From: an uncultured Bacteroidales bacterium
GTDB taxonomy: Bacteria; Bacteroidota; Bacteroidia; Bacteroidales; F082
NCBI GenBank assembly: GCA_946405575.1
Contig: CAMJHP010000004.1
Location: 1-64,000 of the forward strand
Direction of reading: 5' to 3'
Length of the DNA: 64,000 nucleotides
Below, one piece after another: positions 1-7,656 of the stretch; positions within the stretch are counted from its first letter, which is position 1, and the number at the start of each line of letters is the position of its first letter. A program made the translations under genes and the position numbers. Below the pieces are notes generated by a model, which worked only from the letters and a program-made list of their open reading frames with translations, was not told the DNA's origin and did not search any database.

Positions 1-70
1 GCTCTGTGCTGTCCCGACTTTCCTCGCGCCGGCTTTCCCGACCCGCGACAGTCTGGCCTGAATCGCGGCG

Positions 71-78
71 CAAAAATA
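71..78 (-). promoter_or_regulatory. Bacteroidetes -7 box pointing out of the window
   Basis: On the minus strand this reads TATTTTTG, a perfect TAnnTTTG box. It points left, so it probably drives a gene that starts before the window. Positions 1-70 show no coding sequence I can assign. Confidence 0.45.
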
Positions 79-96
79 GGGAAAATTTTAATGCAA

Positions 97-636
97 TTAG
101 TGATCGGTGTAAGTGATCGGTGTAAATACCGAACTCTTATGATAATTGCCGCCTGCAACGCCCACATCGATTTCCTTCTTATCGATGATTCCCAACTTCT
201 TGACCAGTGTACTCGGGCCAGCCTCAGACATAAAGTCAAAAAGATTGACATACCCGCTCAATACAATGCTTCCTTCCGAATGACCCAAACACTCGGCAAC
301 TTTGGTCTGGATCTTTTTCGGCAAAGTGATGATATAATCGCCATAAAGGCTGTTATTCGACTTCGTGACAGTGTAGGTCTCGTTTTGGAAAAGCCATTCA
401 CCATTGTATGCGACGCTGATTTTGTTGTCGTCCTCAAAAATGAGCACAAGGTTTTGCGAGGTTTCAGCATGAATAATGCCGACAACGCCGCCAACTGCGG
501 ATTCCTCCCATTGCCAAGAGCCTTTCAGTTGCGGAATTTGCACGGCAAGGTCGATTTTCTTGCAAGAGGCAAAGCCCATAAGCACCGCCAACAGCACCAG
601 CAGCGTTCCGATTTTGATGTTTTTGTTTATGAACAT
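97..636 (-). CDS. Exported lipoprotein, lipocalin-like (function unknown)
   Basis: This 179-residue protein begins with a typical lipoprotein signal: charged start, hydrophobic stretch, then a lipobox ending in FASC, with the lipidated cysteine near residue 25. The mature part contains LKGSWQWEE, followed by strands rich in polar and aromatic residues, which resembles the small lipocalin-like lipoproteins common in Bacteroidales; that resemblance is from memory and weak. The ATG at 636 is preferred over upstream in-frame starts because it begins the signal peptide and lies about 45 nt behind a good -7 box. The stop codon lies next to a 13-bp tandem duplication (about 99-125), so the last few residues may vary between strains. 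Confidence 0.75.
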   Translation of the reverse strand: MFINKNIKIGTLLVLLAVLMGFASCKKIDLAVQIPQLKGSWQWEESAVGGVVGIIHAETSQNLVLIFEDDNKISVAYNGEWLFQNETYTVTKSNNSLYGDYIITLPKKIQTKVAECLGHSEGSIVLSGYVNLFDFMSEAGPSTLVKKLGIIDKKEIDVGVAGGNYHKSSVFTPITYTDH

Positions 637-681
637 GATGATTGAATTTTGAGGTTTATAACTTGTTTGAAACTTGTTCCG

Positions 682-689
682 CAAAAGTA
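682..689 (-). promoter_or_regulatory. -7 promoter box for the lipoprotein gene
   Basis: The minus strand reads TACTTTTG (TAnnTTTG consensus). A TTG triplet at 712-714 sits at about the right distance for a -33 element. The implied leader is about 40 nt. Confidence 0.6.
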
Positions 690-802
690 TAGAAAAAATT
701 TGTCGTTTTGGCAAGTCTTTGGGCCATTACAAACTTTTTCAAAAACATGTGTATTGATTTTCAATTAGTTATTGGGGGTTATTACAACTTTTTTGGTGAA
801 AA

Positions 803-1768
803 CTATTCCACAGTCATAGTCATACAAGCCCTGCAAAACCTCAGTTTCCCAGCAAAATCCTCCAAAACCTCGGCTTTTGAAAATCCCATTTCATGGCATA
901 GCTCTACCATCTCCTCCCCCATCCGTTCGTTGATTTCGAACCAAACTTGACCATCAGGATTCAACCGCTTTTTGGCCAAAGTCAAAATCTGGCGGTAAAA
1001 CCGAAGTGGGTCGTCGTCAGGGACAAACAAAGCTTTTTCAGGCTCCCAGTCAAGGACATTGGTTTCCATCGTGATACGTTCACTGTCGCAAACATAGGGA
1101 GGATTGCTCACCACCAAATCCACGGGCTGGTTGAAATACTCGGATGTGGGATTCATGACATCGTCTTGCACGAAAGTCACTTTCGCGTCATTGCTTTCGG
1201 CATTTTCTTTGGCGATTTGCAGGGCTTCTTCCGAAACATCGAAGGCGATGACTTCAGCATTCACAAAATACTTGACCAAGGCAATGGCGATGCAACCTGA
1301 GCCTGTACCGATGTCCCAGATGCGAAGGGGTGGATTATCTCCCTTATAAACCGCAGCCATAGATTCCCTCTTCCCCACATACCTATGCTGGAATGACAAG
1401 GCTGCTGGCTCAACAGCGGAATGGTGCTGAAGGCCGTCTGCACATATCTTCTGCACAAGCTCTTCCGTCTCGGGGCGCGGGATGAGCACCGACGGCGATA
1501 CCTTTATTAATAGGTCATCGAAACGCGCCATACCTGTCACATATTGCACTGGCTCGCCCGAAAGCAAACGCTTGACAGCTTCACTCAATTGATGATGCTG
1601 ATGCTCGTCGATGCGCAAGTCGGGGTTCATTAGCTGCTGGTTCCAATCGATGCCAAAGAGGTCTTCCAAGAGGATACGCATCAGTTGCTCCGCCTCACGT
1701 TGGGGGAACTTTTCGGCCAGTGATTCGGTGAAGTGTCGTTTTGTTTTTTGCAGATTAAATCCAATCAT
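803..1768 (-). CDS. prmC: Peptide chain release factor N5-glutamine methyltransferase
   Basis: PrmC (HemK) methylates the GGQ glutamine of release factors RF1 and RF2, using SAM. Visible signatures are LIPRPETEELV, the SAM-binding loop WDIGTGSGCIAIAL and the catalytic NPPYV motif. The protein has 321 residues against about 280 for the family. The extra length is a segment of roughly 27 residues between RPETEELV and the SAM loop, and it coincides with a palindromic repeat (1353-1405) inserted in frame. The segment probably forms a surface loop, and the gene looks intact otherwise. The gene is divergent from the transporter gene at 1805, with only 36 bp between the two starts. Confidence 0.93.
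   Translation of the reverse strand: MIGFNLQKTKRHFTESLAEKFPQREAEQLMRILLEDLFGIDWNQQLMNPDLRIDEHQHHQLSEAVKRLLSGEPVQYVTGMARFDDLLIKVSPSVLIPRPETEELVQKICADGLQHHSAVEPAALSFQHRYVGKRESMAAVYKGDNPPLRIWDIGTGSGCIAIALVKYFVNAEVIAFDVSEEALQIAKENAESNDAKVTFVQDDVMNPTSEYFNQPVDLVVSNPPYVCDSERITMETNVLDWEPEKALFVPDDDPLRFYRQILTLAKKRLNPDGQVWFEINERMGEEMVELCHEMGFSKAEVLEDFAGKLRFCRACMTMTVE
1353..1405. repeat. Palindromic dispersed repeat inside prmC
   Basis: Outer arms GCAGCC (1353-1358) and GGCTGC (1400-1405) enclose CCATAGATTCCC (1357-1368) and GGAATGACA (1390-1398). The same two strings, in the same order, occur in the hairpin at 50614-50664, which suggests one repeat family. Here the element adds in-frame codons to prmC. 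Confidence 0.6.
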
Positions 1769-1772
1769 GGGG

Positions 1773-1780
1773 CAAAGATA
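1773..1780 (-). promoter_or_regulatory. -7 box of prmC, four bases from its start codon
   Basis: TATCTTTG on the minus strand ends only four bases before the prmC ATG. Transcription would start at or next to the A of ATG, which implies a leaderless mRNA. Confidence 0.6.
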
Positions 1781-1792
1781 CGCAAAAAATCG

Positions 1793-1800
1793 TACTTTTG
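1793..1800 (+). promoter_or_regulatory. -7 box of the DMT transporter, four bases from its start codon
   Basis: TACTTTTG on the plus strand ends four bases before the ATG at 1805. It mirrors the prmC box on the other strand, so the 36-bp gap holds two back-to-back promoters, both apparently leaderless. Confidence 0.6.
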
Positions 1801-1804
1801 CAGA

Positions 1805-2665
1805 ATGATTTACCTCATCCTTGCCATATTATTCTCCACCGGCGTTTTCGTCGCGATGCGGCTCTTCGAACGCTTCAAACTGGACAACCACCAGGCACTG
1901 ATGTGGAACTATGTCTTCGCCGCTGGAACGGGTTTCCTGATGTGCAAGCAGTTCGACACTCCAACGCAGTTGATAGGCGAGCCCTGGTTTGGACTCTCAT
2001 TATTGACAGGTTTCTGGTTCATCTTCACCTATGTGCTAATGACGGCCTCCACACAGCGATCGGGCGTGACGGTCACCTCGCTTTCAAGCAAGCTCTCGGT
2101 GGTTCTTCCCACTTTGGCAGGCGTGGTTTTGTTTAGCGAAAAACTGAATTTTGTTGCCACGATGGGCATTGTATTGGCTTTGGTGGCTTTGGTGTTGGTG
2201 GTAGGTGGAAAAGGGAAAACCGATAAAGCCAACAAAACCAATTGGTTATTGCCCATTCTCATCTTTTTCGGGACGGGAACTGGTGACATTCTGATGAAAC
2301 TCACCGAGCAACGCAACCAAGGTGACAATATGAGTTTTATGATCGCCTTCATCTATTTCATTGCCCTATTGTTCGGCATCCTTCTTGTAGCCTACGACCT
2401 CATCCGTGGCAAGTCGAAATGGCAATGGAAAAGCGCTTTGGGCGGCATTGGCCTTGGCGTCATCAACTTCTTCTCGACCTATAGCGTCTATCATACTATG
2501 CGCTGTTTCGACAATGTGGTGCTCTTCCCTATCTATAACATCGGAGTGGTCAGCCTCACCGCCCTCACTGGTTGGTTACTCTTCAAGGAAAAGCTGACCT
2601 GGAAGAACTATCTCGGTCTTGCCATTGCCATCATTTCTGTCATCCTTATCACCCTCAAGCCATGA
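1805..2665 (+). CDS. DMT/EamA-family membrane transporter
   Basis: A 286-residue, strongly hydrophobic inner-membrane protein with about ten predicted membrane segments in two similar halves, the layout of the drug/metabolite transporter superfamily. The N-terminal half carries MIYLILAILFSTGVFVAMRLF and the central loop KGKTDKANKTNW separates the halves. The substrate cannot be inferred. The ATG at 1805 is chosen because it opens the first membrane helix; an upstream in-frame extension would overlap prmC and break the promoter spacing. Its TGA overlaps the next ATG (ATGA at 2662-2665), so the two genes are translationally coupled. Confidence 0.82.
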   Translation: MIYLILAILFSTGVFVAMRLFERFKLDNHQALMWNYVFAAGTGFLMCKQFDTPTQLIGEPWFGLSLLTGFWFIFTYVLMTASTQRSGVTVTSLSSKLSVVLPTLAGVVLFSEKLNFVATMGIVLALVALVLVVGGKGKTDKANKTNWLLPILIFFGTGTGDILMKLTEQRNQGDNMSFMIAFIYFIALLFGILLVAYDLIRGKSKWQWKSALGGIGLGVINFFSTYSVYHTMRCFDNVVLFPIYNIGVVSLTALTGWLLFKEKLTWKNYLGLAIAIISVILITLKP

Positions 2666-3276
2666 AAGAAGACGACACGTATTATATGTTAGCCACTCGC
2701 GGCGAAGGCCTTTACAAGGAGAAAGGCAGCAAGTTCATCGCCGAGACCTTCACCGTGATGAGCGAAGATGAGGCCAAGGCAGCCGTGGCTTCGGTGAAAA
2801 AGAAATACTTTGACGCAAGGCACCATTGTTTTGCCTATATGATTGGTCCCGACAAAAAGACTTTCCGCTCAAGCGACGATGGAGAACCTTCTGGCACGGC
2901 AGGCAAGCCCATCCTCAATCAGATTCTTTCCAAAGACGTCACTAACGTTTGCGTTATCGTGACCCGCTATTTCGGTGGCATCAAACTGGGCACCTCTGGA
3001 CTCATCAATGCCTATAAAACCGCTTCTCGCGAAGCCCTTGACAACGCGCAAATTGTGGAAAAAACCATAAATGAAATTTACAGTTTGGAATTTGAGTACC
3101 CTCTGATGAACGAGGTGATGCGCATTATGAAAGATGAGAATTTGGAGCAGCAAAATCCACGCTTTGAATTAGACTGCTATTTGGAGTTTTCAACAAGAAA
3201 AAATTCCGCTTCGCAAATTTTTGAAAAATTCAGCAATTTGTTCGGGGTAAAAATAACACATATCAAAACAATGTAA
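2662..3276 (+). CDS. IMPACT/YigZ-family protein
   Basis: A 204-residue cytoplasmic protein of the YigZ/IMPACT family (UPF0029). The N-terminal domain has the family core RHHCFAYMIG, SDDGEPSGTAGKPIL and VIVTRYFGGIKLGTSGL. A C-terminal ferredoxin-like domain (DUF1949 type) follows from about residue 135. The yeast and mammalian relative IMPACT modulates translation through GCN1/GCN2; the bacterial role is not settled. It starts at the ATGA overlap with the transporter and is probably co-transcribed with it. Confidence 0.9.
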   Translation: MKEDDTYYMLATRGEGLYKEKGSKFIAETFTVMSEDEAKAAVASVKKKYFDARHHCFAYMIGPDKKTFRSSDDGEPSGTAGKPILNQILSKDVTNVCVIVTRYFGGIKLGTSGLINAYKTASREALDNAQIVEKTINEIYSLEFEYPLMNEVMRIMKDENLEQQNPRFELDCYLEFSTRKNSASQIFEKFSNLFGVKITHIKTM

Positions 3277-3338
3277 ATCAATTGTTTACAAACATATTTA
3301 TTTTTCAAAAATTGAAAATCTCGTATTATAGAAAAAAG

Positions 3339-3368
3339 AAAATCAAAAATCAATAGATTTTTGATTTT
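3339..3368. terminator. Perfect 13-bp AT-rich hairpin before dnaA
   Basis: Arms 3339-3351 and 3356-3368 are perfectly complementary around a 4-base AATA loop, followed by more T. It fits an intrinsic terminator for the upstream operon. Its AT-rich setting (3277-3400) next to dnaA also makes an unwinding site thinkable, but I see no DnaA boxes of the TTATCCACA type here. Confidence 0.55.
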
Positions 3369-3388
3369 TTTATAAACAATTAATCCTA

Positions 3389-3396
3389 TATTTTTG
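3389..3396 (+). promoter_or_regulatory. -7 promoter box for dnaA
   Basis: TATTTTTG matches TAnnTTTG. It implies a dnaA leader of about 90 nt before the ATG at 3490, longer than most in this window. Confidence 0.55.
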
Positions 3397-3489
3397 CCAT
3401 GTCAAAACGAGCCCGAAAAGCACGCAAAAACGCTACACTCATTCTACTTTTCAAGTAGTTTGAAAGACAATAAAATAGAGTATTATACG

Positions 3490-4911
3490 ATGTCAAAGGA
3501 CCATGTGGAAATATGGAATAGCTGTCTGTCTGTGATTAAAGATAACGTCACAGAACAGGGATATAAGACTTGGTTCGAACCCATCGTGCCACTCTCGTTG
3601 ACCGACAATGTTCTGACCCTTCAGGTGCCCACGCAGTTCTTTTACGAATATCTTGAGGTGCATTACATCGACCTGCTCAAGACAGTCATCAAGCGCTTTG
3701 TCGGCGCAAAAGGGAAACTGGAATACAGGATACCTGTTGACAGCGCAAACAGCTCAGGGACCATTACCCTGCCCAGCTCCAATCGCAACTATCCGAAGAA
3801 TCCCATCGGTCAACCTGCGCCGCAACGCCTATCGGAAGGTCCCATCAACCCTTTTGTCATCCCCGGACTAAAGAAACTGCAAATAGATTCACAACTAAAC
3901 GAAAACTATACCTTCGAGAATTTCATTGAAGGCGAATGCAACCGACTAGCCCGCTCAGCTGGCTTGAAAATCGCCAAAGAGCCCGGCAAGACCGCCTTCA
4001 ACCCCTTAGTCATTTATAGTAGTACAGGGTTGGGCAAGACCCACCTTTGCCACGCCATCGGTTTGGAGACCAAACGTTTGCACCCGGAAAAGACTGTTCT
4101 TTATGTACAGGCCGAACAGCTCTCCACGCAATATGTGACGGCCAACAAAAACAACAACCGTCCTGATTTCATCAACTTTTACCAGATGATTGACGTGCTC
4201 ATCATTGATGACATTCAGTTCCTTTCGGGAAAGGCAGGCACACAAGATGTCTTCTTCCATATTTTCAACCACTTGCAGCAAAACAACAAACAGATTGTCA
4301 TCACTAGTGACAAGTTCCCTTCAGAACTTCAAGGTATGGAAGACCGATTGTTGTCGCGCTTCAAATGGGGATTAACCGCCGACCTGCAATCGCCAGACCT
4401 TACCACCCGAACCTCCATCATCCGAGAAAAGCTACACGACAATGGTATCACTTTCCCTGAAGAAGTGATACAATACATTGCCAGCAATGTGCGCAATAAC
4501 ATCCGCGAACTGGAAGGTGTGATGAACTCACTTATGGCCCAATCCCTGCTCAACAAAAAATCTGTCACCATTGATATGGCGCAACAAATTATCGACAGGT
4601 TCGTACGCAACACCGTAAAGGAGGTCTCAGTAGAATACATTATCAATATCGTGTGCGAATTTTTCAAGATTACTCCTGAACAAATGGCACTCAACACGCG
4701 CAAGCAACAGGTGGTGCAGGCTCGCCAAATTGCTATGTATCTGTCGAAGAAATACTCTAACGCGAGCTTGGTCTCTATCGGTCAGCAGTGTGGCAAGAAA
4801 GACCACGCCACGGTGCACCATGCATGCAAGACCATCGCCGACCGCCTTGAAACCGACAAGCAGTTCAAGGTGATGTTTGCCGACATCGAGAAGAAAATCG
4901 CCTTGTCATAA
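3490..4911 (+). CDS. dnaA: Chromosomal replication initiator DnaA
   Basis: DnaA binds origin boxes and melts the origin to start replication. The 473-residue protein shows all four domains: the N-terminal DnaB/DiaA-interaction domain (EIWNSCLSVIKDNV), a variable linker, the AAA+ core with Walker A (STGLGKTHL) and Walker B (VLIIDDIQFL), and the C-terminal helix-turn-helix with the box-recognition signature CGKKDHATVHHACKTI. The ATG at 3490 gives the usual N-terminus; a further upstream TTG start would add 32 unlike residues that overlap the promoter. The methyltransferase gene begins 11 bases after the stop. Confidence 0.97.
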   Translation: MSKDHVEIWNSCLSVIKDNVTEQGYKTWFEPIVPLSLTDNVLTLQVPTQFFYEYLEVHYIDLLKTVIKRFVGAKGKLEYRIPVDSANSSGTITLPSSNRNYPKNPIGQPAPQRLSEGPINPFVIPGLKKLQIDSQLNENYTFENFIEGECNRLARSAGLKIAKEPGKTAFNPLVIYSSTGLGKTHLCHAIGLETKRLHPEKTVLYVQAEQLSTQYVTANKNNNRPDFINFYQMIDVLIIDDIQFLSGKAGTQDVFFHIFNHLQQNNKQIVITSDKFPSELQGMEDRLLSRFKWGLTADLQSPDLTTRTSIIREKLHDNGITFPEEVIQYIASNVRNNIRELEGVMNSLMAQSLLNKKSVTIDMAQQIIDRFVRNTVKEVSVEYIINIVCEFFKITPEQMALNTRKQQVVQARQIAMYLSKKYSNASLVSIGQQCGKKDHATVHHACKTIADRLETDKQFKVMFADIEKKIALS

Positions 4912-4922
4912 CCCCTCGTTTT

Positions 4923-5669
4923 ATGGCCAACAATTTTGGAAAACTCTATCTAGTGCCCAACCTGCTTGGCGCAACGAAACCTGAACAAGTCATCCCTGCC
5001 GGGACACTCGAAATCATTAGACAACTGAAACATTTCGTGGTGGAAAGCACCCGCACCTCGCGCCGCGTGTTGAGCCGCATTGGGATGGACTGTGCCATTG
5101 ATGACATCGAGTTCATCGAGCTCGACAAGCACAACGCCCGCAACCTTGACCTGATGGAGCACCTCGGCGCGTGCCTACAAGGCGAGGATATGGGCCTGAT
5201 GTCGGAAGCCGGAACGCCCTGTGTCGCCGACCCAGGTGCTTTGGTGGTAGACTTGGCTCATTCCGCTGGCATACAAGTCATTCCATTGGTTGGTCCCAAT
5301 GCAATGATTTTGGCTTTAATGGCTTCGGGCTTCAACGGACAAGCATTTGCTTTCCACGGATACCTACCCATCAAGAGCCCCGAACGACAGAACGCTATCA
5401 AGGACTTGGAGCGAAGGTCGGCGGCCAACAACGAGACGCAACTATTCATCGAAACGCCTTTCCGCAACAACGCTATGCTGCAGGACCTCTGCAAGAACCT
5501 CCACCCAGCCACACGGGTCTGCATCGCATGCAACCTCACCTGCGAAGACGAACTCATCATCAGCCAAAGCATAGGAGAATGGAAAAGCTATAAGGGCGAT
5601 TTAAACAAAAAGCCCGCTGTGTTTTTGGTGTACAGCGAGCCGAGAAGAAGTAATAGATTTCATAAATAA
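4923..5669 (+). CDS. RsmI-like SAM-dependent methyltransferase (tetrapyrrole methylase fold)
   Basis: A 248-residue protein of the RsmI (YraL) family. It has the N-terminal GKLYLVPNLLG strand-loop, the MSEAGTPCVADPG signature (compare SDAGTP in RsmI) and the GPNAMILALMASGF stretch. RsmI 2'-O-methylates C1402 of 16S rRNA; this version differs enough (VESTRTSRRVL in place of the usual AEDTRT) that it may be the second, less studied paralogue often found in Bacteroidetes. It follows dnaA closely and is probably co-transcribed. It converges on queE across a palindromic repeat. Confidence 0.8.
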   Translation: MANNFGKLYLVPNLLGATKPEQVIPAGTLEIIRQLKHFVVESTRTSRRVLSRIGMDCAIDDIEFIELDKHNARNLDLMEHLGACLQGEDMGLMSEAGTPCVADPGALVVDLAHSAGIQVIPLVGPNAMILALMASGFNGQAFAFHGYLPIKSPERQNAIKDLERRSAANNETQLFIETPFRNNAMLQDLCKNLHPATRVCIACNLTCEDELIISQSIGEWKSYKGDLNKKPAVFLVYSEPRRSNRFHK

Positions 5670-5679
5670 TTTGTAGTCT

Positions 5680-5749
5680 GGATTGCTTCGTTCCTCGCAA
5701 AGACACGCGAAGCGTGTTCGTGATGTCATTGCGAGGTACAAAGCATTCT
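5680..5749. repeat. Imperfect inverted repeat, 'gattgcttcgttcctcgcaa' family
   Basis: The left arm (from 5680) and right arm (to about 5749) form a 70-bp imperfect palindrome around cgcgaagcgtg. Related copies lie at 7583-7656 and 11861-11900. Between two convergent genes it could end transcription from both sides. Confidence 0.7.
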
Positions 5750-5750
5750 A

Positions 5751-6341
5751 TTATCGGATATTTAAAGCCCTGTGAATCTGCAATGAAAGCCGCCAGCCAG
5801 GATTCTGCATCACGGCTTCGACGCAGGCTTTCATATTGGCTTTTCGCTGCACTTCATCTTCACAAAAACAAGGCTGCAAGAAACGATGCTTGGCCATGAT
5901 GTCATCATATTGCGCCAAATCCTGGCCAAGACAGACCACTTTCAACTCATCACAACACTTTACAACACATAGAAAGATGTTACCGCCTGCGAAAGCCGTT
6001 TTAGGTGAAAGCGTGACCCAATCAAGGTTGTTGGGCACAGGTCGGGTACCGTTAGTTTCGATGGCAATCTTTTTACCTGTTTGCTGCTTCAATTCCGCCA
6101 CAAATGCCTCATCAATAAACAAAGATGGCTCACCGCCTGTCAGCACGACCAACGGCGCAATGGGATACTTATTGACCTCATCCACAACCTCTTGCAGCGA
6201 CATCATTTTCCCTTCCTGATGTTGTGTGTCGCAAAAAGCACAACGCAAGTTGCAGCCGCTGAAACGCACGAAGACAGCGGGTGTTCCCGCGTGGAAACCT
6301 TCGCCTTGCAATGAGTAAAATATTTCGTTTATCTTATACAT
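5751..6341 (-). CDS. queE: 7-carboxy-7-deazaguanine synthase QueE
   Basis: A radical-SAM enzyme that contracts 6-carboxy-tetrahydropterin to 7-carboxy-7-deazaguanine (CDG) on the way to preQ0. The iron-sulfur motif is CNLRCAFC (CX3CX2C, near residues 30-37). The N-terminal FYSLQGEGFHAGTPAVFVR and the VLTGGEPSL loop are typical. At 196 residues it has normal size. It is the last gene of the leftward queuosine cluster. Its 3' end abuts the palindromic repeat at 5680-5749. Confidence 0.95.
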   Translation of the reverse strand: MYKINEIFYSLQGEGFHAGTPAVFVRFSGCNLRCAFCDTQHQEGKMMSLQEVVDEVNKYPIAPLVVLTGGEPSLFIDEAFVAELKQQTGKKIAIETNGTRPVPNNLDWVTLSPKTAFAGGNIFLCVVKCCDELKVVCLGQDLAQYDDIMAKHRFLQPCFCEDEVQRKANMKACVEAVMQNPGWRLSLQIHRALNIR

Positions 6342-6487
6342 AGGTTTCTTTTCTCACAAAACTTACAATACAATGATTAAATATGTGGCGGCTCGCAACC
6401 GCTTGCCGCCTGAAAGCAGCCGGTTGGCTTGCTTCCTACAACCTAAAAGAAGGTTTTGACGGTTTTGCAGGTTTTGTGACGAAATTA

Positions 6488-6841
6488 TCAATCAAAATTC
6501 TGTGGCGCGTCGTCCTTGATGTAGGAAGCCTTGTTGTCGCGCGACTCCCATACATCGGCGCGGTAGCAGTTCGGGACGGTATCCACAATCCACTTAGCCA
6601 AATTCTCGGCAGTAGGATTGAAGTCAAGTACCTCATTTATATTGGTATGGTCGATCTTGCCGTGAATCAAGCGCTTAATCTCGGTGAAATCGCACACCAT
6701 GCCATTGCTGTCAAGCTTTTCAGCACGGCAATAGACGTTAATCTTCCAATTGTGGCCATGCAGGTTCTCGCACTTGCTCTCGTAGTCGAGATAGAGCTGA
6801 TGGCATGCGGATATTTCTAAGGTTTTTCTGACGTAATACAT
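6488..6841 (-). CDS. queD: 6-carboxy-5,6,7,8-tetrahydropterin synthase QueD
   Basis: QueD (PTPS family) converts 7,8-dihydroneopterin triphosphate to 6-carboxy-tetrahydropterin. At 117 residues it shows the zinc-binding histidines (ISACHQLY and LHGHNW), the CENLHGHNWK motif and the conserved FNPTAENLAKWI segment. The ATG at 6841 is used; a TTG two codons upstream is possible but unneeded. A 146-bp gap separates it from queE, and an ACTGAATAACTGAA-type leader precedes it. Confidence 0.94.
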   Translation of the reverse strand: MYYVRKTLEISACHQLYLDYESKCENLHGHNWKINVYCRAEKLDSNGMVCDFTEIKRLIHGKIDHTNINEVLDFNPTAENLAKWIVDTVPNCYRADVWESRDNKASYIKDDAPQNFD

Positions 6842-6888
6842 ATTCAATTGGCAGTTTTCAGTTGTTCAGTTATTCAGTTATTCTGCAT
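6842..6888. repeat. Short iterated leader tract (TTCAGTTRTTCAGTT type) before queD
   Basis: The gap between queC and queD is filled with repeated TTCAGTT / ATTCAGTT units. The same units fill the queC leader at 7543-7573. On the coding strand they give an A-rich, weakly structured leader. Confidence 0.5.
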
Positions 6889-7542
6889 TCAGCATTCATA
6901 TTCGGTATGGTCTTCGATTCCAGCATCATGCAGGGCTTGGCGGCGCTCGCGGCAAGTGCCGCATTTACCGCAATGCTTCTCGCCACCTTTGTAGCAGGAA
7001 TAGGTCTCGGTATAGTCCAAACCCAAGGCCTTGCCATGCTCGGCGATTTCTTTCTTGCTCAAATAGGTATAAGGCGCAAAGACCTTGATGTTTTCATACG
7101 TTCCCGCAGACATGGCCTCTGACATGGCATTGACAAAATCTGGGCGGCAGTCGGGATAGATGGAGTGGTCGCCCGCATGGTTGGCAATCATCACGCGTTT
7201 CAAGCCGTTGCTCTCAGCGATGCCCGCAGCAATGGCCAGCATGATGCCGTTGCGGAACGGCACCACCGTCGATTTCATATTCTCGTCGTCATAATTGCCT
7301 TCAGGGATGTCTGCCGCTGTCATTAACAAGGCACTCTTGAAATAGCGGTGCATGAACTCCAATGGGACGATAATGTGTTTGATTCCTAAGCGTTGACAAT
7401 GCGTCACAGCGCACACTCGTTCACGACCGTTTTGAGTAGAGCCATAGTCAAAGGTGATGGCCAAGGCGATTTCATCCTTGAACTCATAGAGCATCGTGGT
7501 TGAGTCCACGCCGCCTGAGATGATGATTACTGCATCTTTCAT
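6889..7542 (-). CDS. queC: 7-cyano-7-deazaguanine synthase QueC
   Basis: QueC uses ATP and ammonia to turn CDG into preQ0. The N-terminal PP-loop ATP-binding motif is ISGGVDSTTML. The C-terminal zinc site is CYKGGEKHCGKCGTC. It has 217 residues, normal for the family, and a conserved IYPDCRPDFVNAM segment. It is the second gene of the cluster transcribed from queF leftward, so the enzymes for three consecutive steps (QueD, QueE, QueC) plus the reductase QueF are together; the first step (FolE) is not in this window. Confidence 0.95.
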   Translation of the reverse strand: MKDAVIIISGGVDSTTMLYEFKDEIALAITFDYGSTQNGRERVCAVTHCQRLGIKHIIVPLEFMHRYFKSALLMTAADIPEGNYDDENMKSTVVPFRNGIMLAIAAGIAESNGLKRVMIANHAGDHSIYPDCRPDFVNAMSEAMSAGTYENIKVFAPYTYLSKKEIAEHGKALGLDYTETYSCYKGGEKHCGKCGTCRERRQALHDAGIEDHTEYEC

Positions 7543-7573
7543 TTTCAGTTGTTCAGTTATTCAGTTGTTCAGT
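7543..7573. repeat. Iterated leader tract before queC
   Basis: Repeated TTCAGTTGTTCAGTTA units directly upstream of the queC start, the same type as before queD. No -7 box lies here, so queC probably relies on the queF promoter. Confidence 0.5.
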
Positions 7574-7582
7574 CGTCGCTTT

Positions 7583-7656
7583 GCGTCATCACGAGGAACG
7601 AAGCGATCCAGAGTAAAAGCTTTTTGTCTAGATTGCCACGCTCCGCTCGCAATGAC
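7583..7656. repeat. Palindromic dispersed repeat overlapping the queF 3' end
   Basis: The left arm 7583-7609 and right arm 7630-7656 are imperfect complements and belong to the same family as 5680-5749. The right arm supplies the last codons and stop of queF (residues ...HCERSVAI). Confidence 0.65.

Noticed and set aside
3277-3489. A chromosomal origin next to dnaA
   Set aside because: AT-rich with a hairpin, but no DnaA boxes seen; too weak to call.
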